Below are positions 9,457 through 19,041 of a DNA stretch of 64,000 nucleotides, one piece after another. The notes beneath the pieces were generated by a model. The model ran no database searches. It was not told the origin of the DNA and saw only the letters and a program-made list of their open reading frames with translations. The stretch lies in the NCBI GenBank assembly GCA_020444515.1, contig JAHLKX010000009.1, forward strand, positions 62,001 to 126,000, written 5' to 3'. Source of the DNA: Bacteroidota bacterium (GTDB lineage Bacteria; Bacteroidota; Bacteroidia; Bacteroidales; JAADJA01). The translations under genes were made by a program, and so were the position numbers. The stretch's first letter is position 1; each line of letters opens with the position of its first letter.

Positions 9457-10806
9457 TCAGCCATAAGAAAATGAGGTACCCAATTGAAATGCATTATATG
9501 CTTTCAATTTATGCCTGTATCCAAAATTCATAGGAGCAACAACCCGCATGATCAACTCGGGTTTGTAATAATGGGTTGCTTTTAAAATCCGCCGGATAAT
9601 ATTTTTATTGCTGTAAAATTGCTTTTGTAACCATGCCGTACCCGTATGCAACTCTTCGGGATTCATATTGTTGGGTTGAAAAACTACATGAAAAAAATCG
9701 TAATGGCTCCAATCGGTATCGAATATCCTTTTCCCCTTCTTCATTTTTTCAAACAGGGGTGTTCCAGGAAAGGGCGTTAGTCGGGTTGCCTGAAGCACTT
9801 CAATGTTAGCCTCAAGTAAAAAATCAAGAGTATTTCTAAATACATCCGGCCCTTCATTATCACCACCGAAAACGAATCCGGCAAAAATCCCAATCCCCGC
9901 CTGATGAATTTTTTTCACAACTTCCAGGTAATTTCTTTTTCGATTGCAATGTTTTTTCCAATCGCTCAAACTATCTTGCGAAAGGCTTTCAAAGCCAATG
10001 AACAATCCGCCACAGCCACTTCTCGCCGCTAAATCCAGCAGTTCATCATCATCAGTAATGTCCATTCCACACTGACTGAACCAGCGTTTATTATACGGAA
10101 TCATTGCTTTAAAAAGTGCCTTTGCATACGCTTTATCCAATATTATATTATCATCCATAAACAGAACATACCGACCTAGTCCTTTGAGTTCCTCCAGAAC
10201 TTTTTCAATCGGACGCTTACGGATTTTATAGCGGTTGAATGCTGCAACCGAGCAAAACTCGCAATGATGATAACAGCCCCGGGTTGCCTGCATGGCGTTG
10301 AGCGTTAAATAAGCATTGTTTTTGAGAAGATTGCGGTCTACCGCAGGTAAATTTTCAAGGTCAACCAATTCATTTTGATAAAAAGGCTTTAGGTTCCCAG
10401 CCATAAAATCCTCCATCATTCTGGGGACATTATTTTCAGCTTCCCCCAGGCAAATCGAATCGGCATGCTGAATTGCTTCCTCGGACATAAACGTTGGATG
10501 ATACCCGCCAAAAATGACTGTTTTACCTTTACTTCGAAAAATATCGGCAATTTCATAAGCCCTGGGTGCATTAAAAGTCATAAAAGAAATGCCGATGAGG
10601 TCCGCATCCGTATTGAAATCGACAGGTTCCACGTCCTCATCCACAATTTTTGTTTCAACATAATCAGGCATGGAAGCTGCCACATACAGGCTGGGTAACA
10701 TTGAAAACCTGAAGACTCCTGAATTTACGGGACGCTGATTGGCTTTTACTCTCCATAAGGGTGATGTAGGGTTGATCAGCAGAAATTTAACTTTTTTAGG
10801 ATTCAT
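9457..10806 (-). CDS. B12-binding-domain radical SAM protein (copy 1)
   Basis: 449 residues. The N-terminal cobalamin-binding-like Rossmann domain (about 5-140) has LLINPTSPLWR, DLIGISFMTFNAPRAYEIA and VIFGGYHPTF. The radical SAM core (about 165-370) has the 4Fe-4S motif C-x3-C-x2-C at C178/C182/C185 (RGCYHHCEFC), then FMDDNI and GLFIGFESL. A C-terminal region follows. Like many such proteins the B12 domain lacks the His of DxHxxG, so any cobalamin would bind base-off without protein His. Reactions in the family include methylations and ring or chain rearrangements on lipids, hopanoids, tetrapyrroles and antibiotics; the substrate here cannot be read. A paralogous gene lies 120 bp upstream on the same strand. 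Confidence 0.9.
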   Translation of the reverse strand: MNPKKVKFLLINPTSPLWRVKANQRPVNSGVFRFSMLPSLYVAASMPDYVETKIVDEDVEPVDFNTDADLIGISFMTFNAPRAYEIADIFRSKGKTVIFGGYHPTFMSEEAIQHADSICLGEAENNVPRMMEDFMAGNLKPFYQNELVDLENLPAVDRNLLKNNAYLTLNAMQATRGCYHHCEFCSVAAFNRYKIRKRPIEKVLEELKGLGRYVLFMDDNIILDKAYAKALFKAMIPYNKRWFSQCGMDITDDDELLDLAARSGCGGLFIGFESLSQDSLSDWKKHCNRKRNYLEVVKKIHQAGIGIFAGFVFGGDNEGPDVFRNTLDFLLEANIEVLQATRLTPFPGTPLFEKMKKGKRIFDTDWSHYDFFHVVFQPNNMNPEELHTGTAWLQKQFYSNKNIIRRILKATHYYKPELIMRVVAPMNFGYRHKLKAYNAFQLGTSFSYG

Positions 10807-10926
10807 GATTAATTTAGATATAAAAGATCAACAGCGTCTGATTGTTTGTATAAAAGTAGTGATTTTTGATTTCTCTTCGCTCAATCAGCAATAATGGATC
10901 ATTATGATGAAATATTCGATGGATCA

Positions 10927-12243
10927 TCACTGATTCACATTGCGTTTTTTGTATTCCTTTCGCAAATCAAAATTGAGACCCAGTAATATGATCGTGTTTA
11001 TATTGGGCTTCAGGGAACGTCTGAAGATCGCTCGATAAGTGGTTAACTTTTTGGAAAGTTCATGGAATCCTTTTTCAAGCTCTTCACCGGACATGTTTTT
11101 CGGTTTAAAAAAACTCTTGCTACATGGAAGAGAATGAACAGGAATATCTTTTACATAATCAACAGGAGTAGGGAAATCGATTCTGTTTTCATTTTTCAAT
11201 CGCTGAAACAACCTTGTACCTGGTATTGGGTTGTAAATGTTCATCAGTGGGATAGCAAGTCTTGTTTTTCTTACAAAAGAATAAACCTCACCAAAGGTAT
11301 TTTTGGTATCATGATCAAATCCAAACATAAAATAAGCCGCGGTGTAAATACCAGCCTTATGAACGTTAGCAATAAGGGAAGCATAACTTGAAGCGGTAAA
11401 TGATTTATGAATTTCATTTAGGTTGTCCTGGTTTAGGGATTCAAGACCAAAAAAAAGCAATCTACAACCTGCTTTTTTCATCATTGCAAGTAGTTTTGGA
11501 TCCTGACCTATGGTAACAGAGCACTGAGCTGCCCATCGGATATTCAATCTTTCAGCAATGATTCTAGTGCAAAGATCAACCAGGTGTGATTTTTTATTGA
11601 GAAAATTGGCATCCCGAAAGCCAATGAACCTGGATAATTTTCTGACACTTTTTAAATCCTTGATAACGGCATCAATGCTTCTCAAATAGAATTTACCCCC
11701 ATAAATTTCAGGTTGACAACAGAAGTCACATTTAAAATGGCAACCCAAACTTGTAACGACCTGAACATACTTTAATTTTTTATCCTCAAAAATGGAATAA
11801 TCAAACGGAAAATCAATGTTGACACCCACATTATATTCTCGCTTGAGGTTATTGTTAGCGGCATCCTCCAGGATCATTTCCATTTCTTCCGGGCCGGGAA
11901 TTCCATGATAAACAGCATCCACCATTGGCTTCATCAACTGAAGACTAAATACATCCTGATACCCACCAAAGATGATGGTTTTATTTCTGGCCTTCAACTT
12001 TTCTGCAATTTGATAACCATGTAAGATATCATTCGATGCACCAGTGATCAAAACAACACCGGCATCTGAATCGAAATCAATGTCCTCCAAATATTCATAG
12101 CAATGTTCTTTCCCCCAATATTGAGGAATTGTAGCACACAAGATTGGCATTTCTATTGACCGGTTACCCAAATATTCTCCTTTAACGACCTGGCCATCGC
12201 TTTTTCGGAAGCTAGGTTGTATGAGGTAAACCTTTTTTTTCAT
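10927..12243 (-). CDS. B12-binding-domain radical SAM protein (copy 2)
   Basis: 438 residues from the Met at 12243, preferred over the ATG at 12273 because AGGTGG lies at Shine-Dalgarno distance just upstream. The N-terminal B12-like domain has VYLIQPSF, VVLITGASNDILHGYQIAEKL and TIIFGGYQDVF. The radical SAM motif is GCHFKCDFC (Cys 168/172/175), followed by FRDANFL and LLFFGLESLNQ. In the longer numbering its cluster cysteines sit at exactly the same positions as in the neighbouring copy, so the two are co-linear paralogues likely acting in one pathway. The basic C-terminus (KKRNVNQ) is short. The substrate is unknown. Confidence 0.88.
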   Translation of the reverse strand: MKKKVYLIQPSFRKSDGQVVKGEYLGNRSIEMPILCATIPQYWGKEHCYEYLEDIDFDSDAGVVLITGASNDILHGYQIAEKLKARNKTIIFGGYQDVFSLQLMKPMVDAVYHGIPGPEEMEMILEDAANNNLKREYNVGVNIDFPFDYSIFEDKKLKYVQVVTSLGCHFKCDFCCQPEIYGGKFYLRSIDAVIKDLKSVRKLSRFIGFRDANFLNKKSHLVDLCTRIIAERLNIRWAAQCSVTIGQDPKLLAMMKKAGCRLLFFGLESLNQDNLNEIHKSFTASSYASLIANVHKAGIYTAAYFMFGFDHDTKNTFGEVYSFVRKTRLAIPLMNIYNPIPGTRLFQRLKNENRIDFPTPVDYVKDIPVHSLPCSKSFFKPKNMSGEELEKGFHELSKKLTTYRAIFRRSLKPNINTIILLGLNFDLRKEYKKRNVNQ

Positions 12244-12911
12244 AGCACCACCTTTTGATGCAGCAAATTTCACCGTGTAAGATACGACGATTTGAGCTTT
12301 ATGCCAAAGATCCTGATGAGAAGATGCAGGTAAGGGATCAAAGAATATACTTTATTCTTCCATGGATAATTTGCTACTCAGGTAAAAAACGTTTTGGATG
12401 ACATCTAGTAGGTTATGCTGCTGTATTGAAGAGTCTGAAATTCATCATCAGGATTTCGCTCGTTCAACGAGTCACATGAGGTGACACACTTTAACCAGAA
12501 CGGATGATCATTGAAGATGTCAAACAAAATTTTTTATGAATTGTCTTCCCGGCAACCAAAGTGGCAAAACCCTTTATATCCCCCTGTCTCATTAGATTTC
12601 CGTCAAAAGGAGTTGAAGTTTGAGGAATGATTGGTGAATGGATTTTTACGATGGTTGTTGATATTGGCTGAGCATACAAAATTGTGAGCCGGTGGGATTA
12701 ATTGCTCTTCAATATTGCAAATAATCCGCGTAGTGGTATGCTGAAATTGATTATTCTCCAATCAGAGTTTCGCTTCTGACTCGTTTTCATTGACTTCTGC
12801 GCATCGCCATTGCAACGTAAAGCTCATCTTTGTTCTGTGCTGCAATTCTGGAGTAAATTGATCAGACGCTTTGGGGCTTGGGAAATAGTTTGAAATGAAT
12901 ATCTTTGAAAG
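12244..12911. other. Intergenic region without a supported gene
   Basis: About 670 bp between divergent genes. A 62-codon minus frame (12491-12679) has no homologue I recognise. Short inverted words (CGTTcaaCGAG near 12460) are too small to call. It may contain promoters for both flanking genes or a decayed gene. Confidence 0.4.
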
Positions 12912-14360
12912 ATGAATGGAATTACCCTGATTTTCATGCACTTTTTTAATCGACTATTCATTCTGTTTGTTCTAATAATGTCTTTTATCAATGGTAAAAG
13001 CCAGTATACTGTCCTGAGTGAGTTTGGTAACTTTGAGGATTGCGACACCATGACCCGGGGCATCTATATTATCTGGTGGGATAATAATTATAACCTGACT
13101 GCAGATGCAGATGTTTTACTTGATACCATGCTGGCATACAGGGAATTTTGCCTCAATGATTTATACATGATGGATCCACCCAATCCTTTGGATGGATACT
13201 ATTACAACGTTTATTTGCACGTCCAGGGAGACGTATTTTCCGACTGGTGGGGAAACGGGCAGGGAACAGATATGAATGGTTATCCTTACTTAACCCTGCC
13301 ATTTGGAGCCTATCAGGATTATGTCAATGTGAGTCATGAAACGTTTCACATATTCCAGTATAACAGTAACTCCCCCGGATTCAGCTATTCGGGCGATAGC
13401 CAATGGTACATAGAAGCCAGTGCAAACTGGTTTGCAGGCATTCGTTATAAAACTGTTGAATATACTTTCAGGGAAGCTGAATCGCTAGTACGAATACCGC
13501 ATGTGGCCTTGTGGTTGAGTTACGATAATTTTCCGGCCTATTACCCGGAAAACTGGCAGCGATATGTCCATCAATATGCCATGGCTTTGCTGATGTTTTA
13601 TATGACCGAGGAGGCCAATCTGCCCTACACCACCATAACAGAAGGTTTTTTCAATGGAACCGGTGATCTGCCACAGGAATATTTTTACTACGATTTGGGT
13701 GGGCAGATTTTCCGGCAGACTTTTATCGACTGGGCAGCCCATATGACCAACAATTTTGATTTCATTACACCCGATCAAACGGCTTTTAATGAGGTGGAAT
13801 GGAACACTTATGCAGATCCCTGGGATGATAAAGAGTTTACACTGATTTTGGATGATAATGGCATCAATACCTGGTATCGACCACCCGATTCGGTTGTCAC
13901 AGCTGCCTGGTCATTCAACACCTACAAGATCCTCAATTTGAGCCAGGCTGCTTATTCGTTTTATTTGAATGGCGATGAACTTGGCAATGAAGGCGATCCC
14001 TCATTCTTCATGGGAAAGGTGGTGGTAACCCATCAAGATAATTCCTCTTCATTTTATGATCTGAATATGGAAAATGCACAGCAAGGGTCAATCACCGTTG
14101 AAGTAAATCCCATGAATCCTGAGTTGTTTTTTATCGTGGCTTCGGTTCCTGAGGTTTTCGAAGGGGTAGATCAATTGTTCTCTTATGAAATTTTGATAGA
14201 AAAAGGGACGACAACCACCATCGCAGAATATGATTCAAAACCAAAATCCAGGGAGATCCGGCGATATAACCTGCAGGGCCAGAAAATTGATCCAACTGAT
14301 AGCGGAATTCATTTAATCCTCTTTGATGATGGGAGTTGCAAAAAGGTCTTCAAAAGGTAA
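12912..14360 (+). CDS. Secreted gluzincin-like metalloprotease (HETFH) with T9SS-like tail
   Basis: 482 residues. Two starts are possible: Met1 (12912, preceded by GAAAG) or Met9 (12936), the latter giving the cleaner signal peptide MHFFNRLFILFVLIMSFINGKSQ (split here: MHFFNRLFIL, FVLIMSFINGKSQ). The zinc-binding pattern H-E-T-F-H sits at 142-146, with a downstream glutamate in QWYIEASANW at 168, the HExxH...E arrangement of gluzincins. From memory it resembles DUF6055-type secreted proteins. A beta-rich region follows. The C-terminus (REIRRYNLQGQKID ... IHLILFDDGSCKKVF) resembles short T9SS sorting tails that carry LQG and end in a basic K-V-F-K motif. It is probably exported to the surface or medium. 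Substrate unknown; no partner gene nearby. Confidence 0.78.
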   Translation: MNGITLIFMHFFNRLFILFVLIMSFINGKSQYTVLSEFGNFEDCDTMTRGIYIIWWDNNYNLTADADVLLDTMLAYREFCLNDLYMMDPPNPLDGYYYNVYLHVQGDVFSDWWGNGQGTDMNGYPYLTLPFGAYQDYVNVSHETFHIFQYNSNSPGFSYSGDSQWYIEASANWFAGIRYKTVEYTFREAESLVRIPHVALWLSYDNFPAYYPENWQRYVHQYAMALLMFYMTEEANLPYTTITEGFFNGTGDLPQEYFYYDLGGQIFRQTFIDWAAHMTNNFDFITPDQTAFNEVEWNTYADPWDDKEFTLILDDNGINTWYRPPDSVVTAAWSFNTYKILNLSQAAYSFYLNGDELGNEGDPSFFMGKVVVTHQDNSSSFYDLNMENAQQGSITVEVNPMNPELFFIVASVPEVFEGVDQLFSYEILIEKGTTTTIAEYDSKPKSREIRRYNLQGQKIDPTDSGIHLILFDDGSCKKVFKR

Positions 14361-14619
14361 ATCTTATTATTTCGGTATATCCATCCAAAATCCTGAAGGT
14401 ATTGACATCATTTCCAATCAATTAAAAGTGGAAGATCACACCCGAATTGGGCCCTGGAAGGTGAACAATCATAACCAGGAACTTCGGTCCATAGACTTTT
14501 AGGTTTTCAAATCACCAAACAACCCATTCCAATTCCAGAACAATTAGTGTGTCAATCCTGTATTTGAAAGTGGACTGTACAAAAAAGGACCCATTGAGCA
14601 AATTACACAAAAATGGCTC

Positions 14620-16689
14620 TTACTTTTCCCAATCAAGGCCATACTTGTCGCTGATGTCAAGGGGTGGCATGGGTCCATCCAGGGGCTTTTGATCTTTCAC
14701 ATACCAGTTGAGCCAGTCAATCTGGCGGTACAACACATCTATCCGGCCAACCTGTTTCCTGTTTCCATGACCTTCTCCGGGGTACTGAACCAGCCTGACA
14801 GCAGGGTGATCATTCATTTTCATCCGGCGATGCAATTCCAGGCTTTGCGAGGGATGAACTCGCGGATCAGCGGCTCCACCATAGATGAGTGTAGCGGTCT
14901 CACTTTGATGAGCCCAATAGATCGGGCTTCGTTCCAGATTCATTTGCCACTGCTCTTCCAGGGATTTACCACTGTGAACATAAAGCTCCTCGTAGGGAAT
15001 GTCGGTTGTGCCACGCTTGCTGATCAAATCACTGATCCCAACAAACATACAAACAGCCTTTACATACCTGGTGTAAAAAGTGGCAAACCACGCGGATGCA
15101 TAACCACCGTAAGAACCTCCGGCCATCCCTACCCGATCCTTATCAGCTCCTTTTTCGGCTATCAGGTAGTCGATGCCATCAGCCAGGTCATCAAATTCTT
15201 TTCCGGCAGGGTCCATGAACCCTTCCATACCAAAGTCGACACCATATCCTGTGCTGGCACGGTAGTTAATATAGGCCACCAGGTAACCTTTTCCTGCCAT
15301 CACCTGACCGGGTGTTGAATAGCGGCTCAACCAACCGTTATTGTGATGGGATTCGGGCCCACCGTGAACATATAAAATGAGCGGATACTTTTTGTTGCTT
15401 TCATATCCTACCGGTTTTATAAGCAAGCCTTCTATTTCCAAACCATCGCGGGCTTCGTATCGAATCACTTCCTGTTCTCCAAATATTTTGTCCTCCAGCT
15501 GTGGATTCAAATTCGTTAACCTTTCTAGATCACCAATACCATCCCATGCATAAATATTGGACGGATCGGTTGACGTATTGCCGGTAAAGGCAAATGTTTG
15601 GGCATCATCCGCAATCAATGGCTCACCGAAAATCACACCGGTCGTTTTTGAATCCAGCATTATGCTTCGTTTTTTAGAATCCAAAGTTATACTGGAAAGG
15701 GTTGGATATACCCCTTCACCAGCATAAACGAATAATTCTTTATTGTTTTTCCAGCCCACCCAGGAGATGTGCCCTTTAAAATCGGTCGGCGTATAATTGC
15801 TGATTGTTTCTTTTTTGAGGGAATAGGTGAATGCCTGGCTGACGGCATGATCATTCATATTCAATGCCGAAGCAAAGGCCAATTGCGATCCTTCCGGATT
15901 GAATACGTAATTGCCCAGCTTGCCATTATTGCCAACCTCTTTCACCACTTCACCTGTGGCTATATCGAGGATTTTTAAATGACGGAACATGTAGCGCTGA
16001 TCAATCAGGTTTTTCTCAGAACTAGAAAAGGCCAGCCAATTTCCATCCCGACTGAATTCAAAATCCCACACATGGGTTCCCTCCAGGAATTGTTGCGTGG
16101 ACACTATTTTAAAATCAGTACCAAACCGAACAAGAAATAATTGGTTGTTTTTCAGGTTTTCTTCATAGAAAATGAAATCATAACCCCGTGCCTTCAGCTC
16201 AACTTCCTTTGGCGAGGGAACTTCTAAGGAAAGATAAGCGATCCCTTTACCATCAGGTAGCCACCTGAAGTAGTTCACATCATTTTTGGCTTCGGTCACC
16301 TGGGTCATATCACCACCGGCTGCAGGCATAATCCATACCTGGTTTTGTCCCTCCTTTTTTTTATGGGTAAACGCGATGAAGGACCCATCCAGACTATACC
16401 GGGGTGAACTGGCTTTAAAACCCTCCTCAAAAAGGGGAGCGGAAGTGCTGGTTGCCAGGTTCATTTTGAAATATTCACGATGGGCTCCACCGGGTTCTTC
16501 ATTGGGTCCGCGGGGTGTATAAACAGCATAGATGATCTCCGATCCATCGGGACTCATTTGCTGGACGCTGCATCTTTCCAAACCAAGCAAGTCCTCCGAT
16601 GAAAACACAGACTGACCAGAACTGAAATGAAAGGCAGACATTAGGAATGTAAAGACCAAAGCTGAAATAAATGTGTAAGAATTCTTCAT
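14620..16689 (-). CDS. S9-family prolyl oligopeptidase-like serine peptidase
   Basis: 689 residues. A signal peptide (about 1-25, ending FSSGQ) is followed by an N-terminal seven-bladed propeller (WD40-like/PD40 strands such as SPRYSLDGSFIAFTHKK and FSRDGNWLAFSSSEK) to about residue 400, then an alpha/beta-hydrolase domain. The predicted triad is Ser in GGSYGG (about 525), Asp in GGAADPRVHP (about 608) and His in GEGHGNRK (about 639). The family cleaves short peptides or releases dipeptides; it is probably periplasmic, aiding peptide use. It is a single gene: the downstream convergent gene ends 260 bp away and the upstream spacer contains a hairpin. Confidence 0.93.
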   Translation of the reverse strand: MKNSYTFISALVFTFLMSAFHFSSGQSVFSSEDLLGLERCSVQQMSPDGSEIIYAVYTPRGPNEEPGGAHREYFKMNLATSTSAPLFEEGFKASSPRYSLDGSFIAFTHKKKEGQNQVWIMPAAGGDMTQVTEAKNDVNYFRWLPDGKGIAYLSLEVPSPKEVELKARGYDFIFYEENLKNNQLFLVRFGTDFKIVSTQQFLEGTHVWDFEFSRDGNWLAFSSSEKNLIDQRYMFRHLKILDIATGEVVKEVGNNGKLGNYVFNPEGSQLAFASALNMNDHAVSQAFTYSLKKETISNYTPTDFKGHISWVGWKNNKELFVYAGEGVYPTLSSITLDSKKRSIMLDSKTTGVIFGEPLIADDAQTFAFTGNTSTDPSNIYAWDGIGDLERLTNLNPQLEDKIFGEQEVIRYEARDGLEIEGLLIKPVGYESNKKYPLILYVHGGPESHHNNGWLSRYSTPGQVMAGKGYLVAYINYRASTGYGVDFGMEGFMDPAGKEFDDLADGIDYLIAEKGADKDRVGMAGGSYGGYASAWFATFYTRYVKAVCMFVGISDLISKRGTTDIPYEELYVHSGKSLEEQWQMNLERSPIYWAHQSETATLIYGGAADPRVHPSQSLELHRRMKMNDHPAVRLVQYPGEGHGNRKQVGRIDVLYRQIDWLNWYVKDQKPLDGPMPPLDISDKYGLDWEK

Positions 16690-16758
16690 GTTGCAAACTT
16701 TGTAATTGAAAATAATTTATGGGGGCTAAAGTTAAGAAAAAAGCAGGTAGAAGATACC

Positions 16759-16791
16759 GGTAGGGTGGTTGGCATACCCAACCGCCTTACC
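16759..16791. repeat. Imperfect hairpin next to a gene fragment
   Basis: GGTAGGGTGGTTGG (16759-16772) can pair with CCAACCGCCTTACC (ending 16791) through 14 bp including two G-U pairs. There is no T run. It is followed by CAATCTCCCGATC and then the FISUMP fragment, so it may mark an old insertion or deletion boundary rather than a terminator. Confidence 0.55.
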
Positions 16792-16814
16792 CAATCTCCC
16801 GATCAAAAATCGCT

Positions 16815-17048
16815 ATGGATCACTTCTGGCATATGCTAAGAGAAAATCATTTTGCTGGCTTACCGGGTGGCTTTCGTTTTAACAATGGCAACTTCAGCAG
16901 CCTTGGCAATTCAGGCTATTGGTGGTCATCCACCGAATCCTCCTCAACCCATGCCTGGCTCAGGGGGCTGGGATACTACTATGGGAGTATAGATGTCATG
17001 GAGTTCTATAAAAATGCTGGATTCTCGGTCCGCTGTGTGAAAGATTAA
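16815..17048 (+). pseudogene. FISUMP-domain C-terminal fragment
   Basis: 77 codons matching only the end of the Fibrobacter succinogenes major paralogous domain: FAGLPGGFRFNNGNF, GYWWSSTESSST and the terminal GFSVRCVKD. Complete FISUMP domains are about 200 residues, normally in secreted proteins with a signal peptide; here the first two thirds and any signal are missing. It is probably a relic. The ATG used is simply the first in frame. Confidence 0.7.
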
Positions 17049-17312
17049 TTTTGCCGTCCATTCCTTTTGAGTATCTAATCAAAAAAAAGATTTTAAACCC
17101 ATCAAAAATTACATTCAGATTTACTTTCCATAAGAGCCAGGCTGCTTTTACCATTATTCATAAATCGTATTTAAATCTTATGTCCATCTGAAGTGAATCC
17201 TCCTGCATGATGTTTCACAACACATACAATTCTTTTTAGATCCAAATTATTAAAATAATTTAGACAAATTGAACCATAACCCCCTCTTTTTTGTTTAGCT
17301 TTTTATATAAAA

Positions 17313-17335
17313 TTTTAAACAAATTTAAACAAAAA
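17313..17335. promoter_or_regulatory. A/T-rich motif shared with the fasciclin gene upstream region (candidate MerR operator)
   Basis: The 19-mer AAACAAATTTAAACAAAAA (17317-17335) contains two direct AAAC words and ends 6 bp before the GTG start of the B12-MerR regulator. The same 19-mer occurs in reverse orientation at 19714-19732, upstream of the fasciclin lipoprotein. A degenerate version (TTTAGACAAATTGAAC) lies at about 17259-17274. It could be an autoregulatory operator. Low sequence complexity makes chance similarity possible. Confidence 0.4.
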
Positions 17336-17341
17336 TAAGTC

Positions 17342-18244
17342 GTGGGAAAATATAACATTAAAGAAATAGAACATCTATCTGGAATTAAGGCTCATACAAT
17401 CAGAATCTGGGAAAAACGATACAAGATTGTTGAGCCCAAGAGAACTTCAACCAATATCAGATATTACGATGATGAAGATTTGAAGAAAATCCTCAACGTA
17501 GCCATTCTCAACAGAAATGGATATAAAATCTCAAAAATTGCAACGCTGGCCAATGAAAAATTGAATAACGAGTTAATCAATTTTTCTCAACAAACAAACA
17601 ATCTGGAAGCACAAATAGGCCTCCTGATTACCTCCATGGTCGACTTTGATAAAGATGTATTTGAAAAAACATTTTCCAAGTCCATTTTGCAAATTGGTTT
17701 TCAGGATACCATTCTTAAGCTTATTTACCCATTTTTCAAGCGGATCGGGATCTTATGGTTAACCGGAAACATTGATCCTTCGCAAGAACATTTCATTTCG
17801 AATATTGTAAGACAAAAAATAATCGTAGCAATTGATAGCCTGCCTGAGCAGAGAAATTTTGAAAGGGAGAATTTCATTCTCTACCTGCCTGATGGGCAGT
17901 GGCATGAGATGGGTTTACTCATGTGCAGTTACCTGATTAAAAAGAATGGATTTTCGGATATCTACCTGGGAAGTTCATTGCCCCTGGAAAGCGTTCTCAA
18001 TTTAGGCAATATCATTGACTTCAGCCATATCATAACAACTACAAGCGTTACCAAATCGCCCGAAGAAGTGGAACGTGATCTGATCACCCTCTCGGGAAGG
18101 TATAGTGATAAGTTCATTTTCGTAGGTGGTTTGGACGAAAACATGCCCAACAAAGATTTTCCTGCCAATATCCACTTAATGAATAACCTGGATGATTTTA
18201 ATGCATACCTGGTGCAGCTGGGTGCATCGCGGGATATCAATTAG
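17342..18244 (+). CDS. MerR-family regulator with B12-binding domain (LitR/CarH type)
   Basis: 300 residues. The start is GTG because a stop (TAA) lies two codons upstream. The N-terminal MerR winged helix (about 1-70) has IKEIEHLSGIKAHTIRIWEKRY and RYYDDEDL. A helical B12 cap follows (about 80-175), with W in ILWLTGNIDPSQEHF corresponding to the W...EH signature of CarH-type sensors. The cobalamin Rossmann domain (about 180-295) has the H of PDGQWHEMG in the DxHxxG-like position and GSSLP. Known members repress carotenoid or stress genes in the dark using adenosylcobalamin and release DNA in light. No carotenoid genes are in the window; the fasciclin gene 800 bp downstream shares an upstream motif and is a possible target. 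Confidence 0.9.
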   Translation: MGKYNIKEIEHLSGIKAHTIRIWEKRYKIVEPKRTSTNIRYYDDEDLKKILNVAILNRNGYKISKIATLANEKLNNELINFSQQTNNLEAQIGLLITSMVDFDKDVFEKTFSKSILQIGFQDTILKLIYPFFKRIGILWLTGNIDPSQEHFISNIVRQKIIVAIDSLPEQRNFERENFILYLPDGQWHEMGLLMCSYLIKKNGFSDIYLGSSLPLESVLNLGNIIDFSHIITTTSVTKSPEEVERDLITLSGRYSDKFIFVGGLDENMPNKDFPANIHLMNNLDDFNAYLVQLGASRDIN

Positions 18245-18683
18245 CTTTTTAATTAGGTTCATTAATCGACATATTTATTGTTTTTTAAAGAACAATCGGT
18301 ACAAACCCGACATTTTTATCTTCTTTGCTTTTTCTAAGCTTTCTTAGGGTAGTGGGACCAGTGAAGAATTCCCAACATTTTTTGATTGTCATTTCCAACC
18401 CACCTGGTCAGTTTCGACACGACTTCCAATCTAAATGATAGACGACCCCTCTCCTTTCCTTAAATTTCATTGCAATATCAAATCAAACCCAAGCTTCGCT
18501 GGAGACATTCATAAGCGGTGGATATCAGGCCAAAACAATTTGGTTTACCACCATGCTTGAGCAAATACATTGAAAATCAGAAATCCAGAAATCTACCAAT
18601 CATCATTCTGGCAGAATTCCGCCAGGGATTTCAATTGATCGGTCATTAATTTTACGATTGAAACCTTAAAAAAATAAGCCACC
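18245..18683. other. Intergenic region, nothing recognised
   Basis: About 440 bp with no frame, hairpin or repeat that I can support. It precedes a possible 34-codon membrane peptide. Confidence 0.35.
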
Positions 18684-18788
18684 ATGAAAAAATCAATGGA
18701 AATACTGGAACTCGCCTTTTTCTTTGGAATGCCCGTTTTATTTTTGATCCTTTGCATCATGACCATCCTTAATATAGCATTTGGATGA
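18684..18788 (+). CDS. Possible single-span membrane micropeptide (34 aa)
   Basis: ATG...TGA encodes MKKSMEILELAFFFGMPV followed by LFLILCIMTILNIAFG: a short positive N-terminus, an amphipathic start, then one strongly hydrophobic helix. An A-rich leader (TTAAAAAAATAAGCCACC) precedes the ATG, typical of Bacteroidota translation starts. No homologue is recognised; the hydrophobic composition could be accidental. Confidence 0.4.
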   Translation: MKKSMEILELAFFFGMPVLFLILCIMTILNIAFG

Positions 18789-18984
18789 TCAATCGAATTG
18801 GTTGTTATGGATCCTTAACTGGTGATAATTGCTCAGCCTGGCAAGATATGTAAGTGTACCTTTTACCATCAAACCCGCCATGCTTCGTTTAAGGCTGCTC
18901 AAGGGTCTCCCTTGAAGATTGATCTGCACCTGGTTCTATGATTCTTCAAACGTGGAACTGGAAAGACCATAAGGAAAGGTGCTA

Positions 18985-19014
18985 AATAAAAAAAGGCCCT
19001 TCTAGAAGGACCTT
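18985..19014 (-). terminator. Terminator of the fasciclin lipoprotein gene
   Basis: Read on minus: AAGGTCCTTCTAGAAGGGCC followed by TTTTTTT. The stem is GGTCCTT/AAGGGCC with one G-U pair around a TCTAGA centre. It lies about 30 bp beyond the stop of the 19042-19656 gene. Confidence 0.85.
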
Positions 19015-19041
19015 CATCATTAATTATTTATTCGTTTTACC

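Noticed and set aside
12491-12679. 62-codon minus frame in the gap before the metalloprotease gene
   Set aside because: No recognisable family and no supporting context; might be a relic but cannot be supported.
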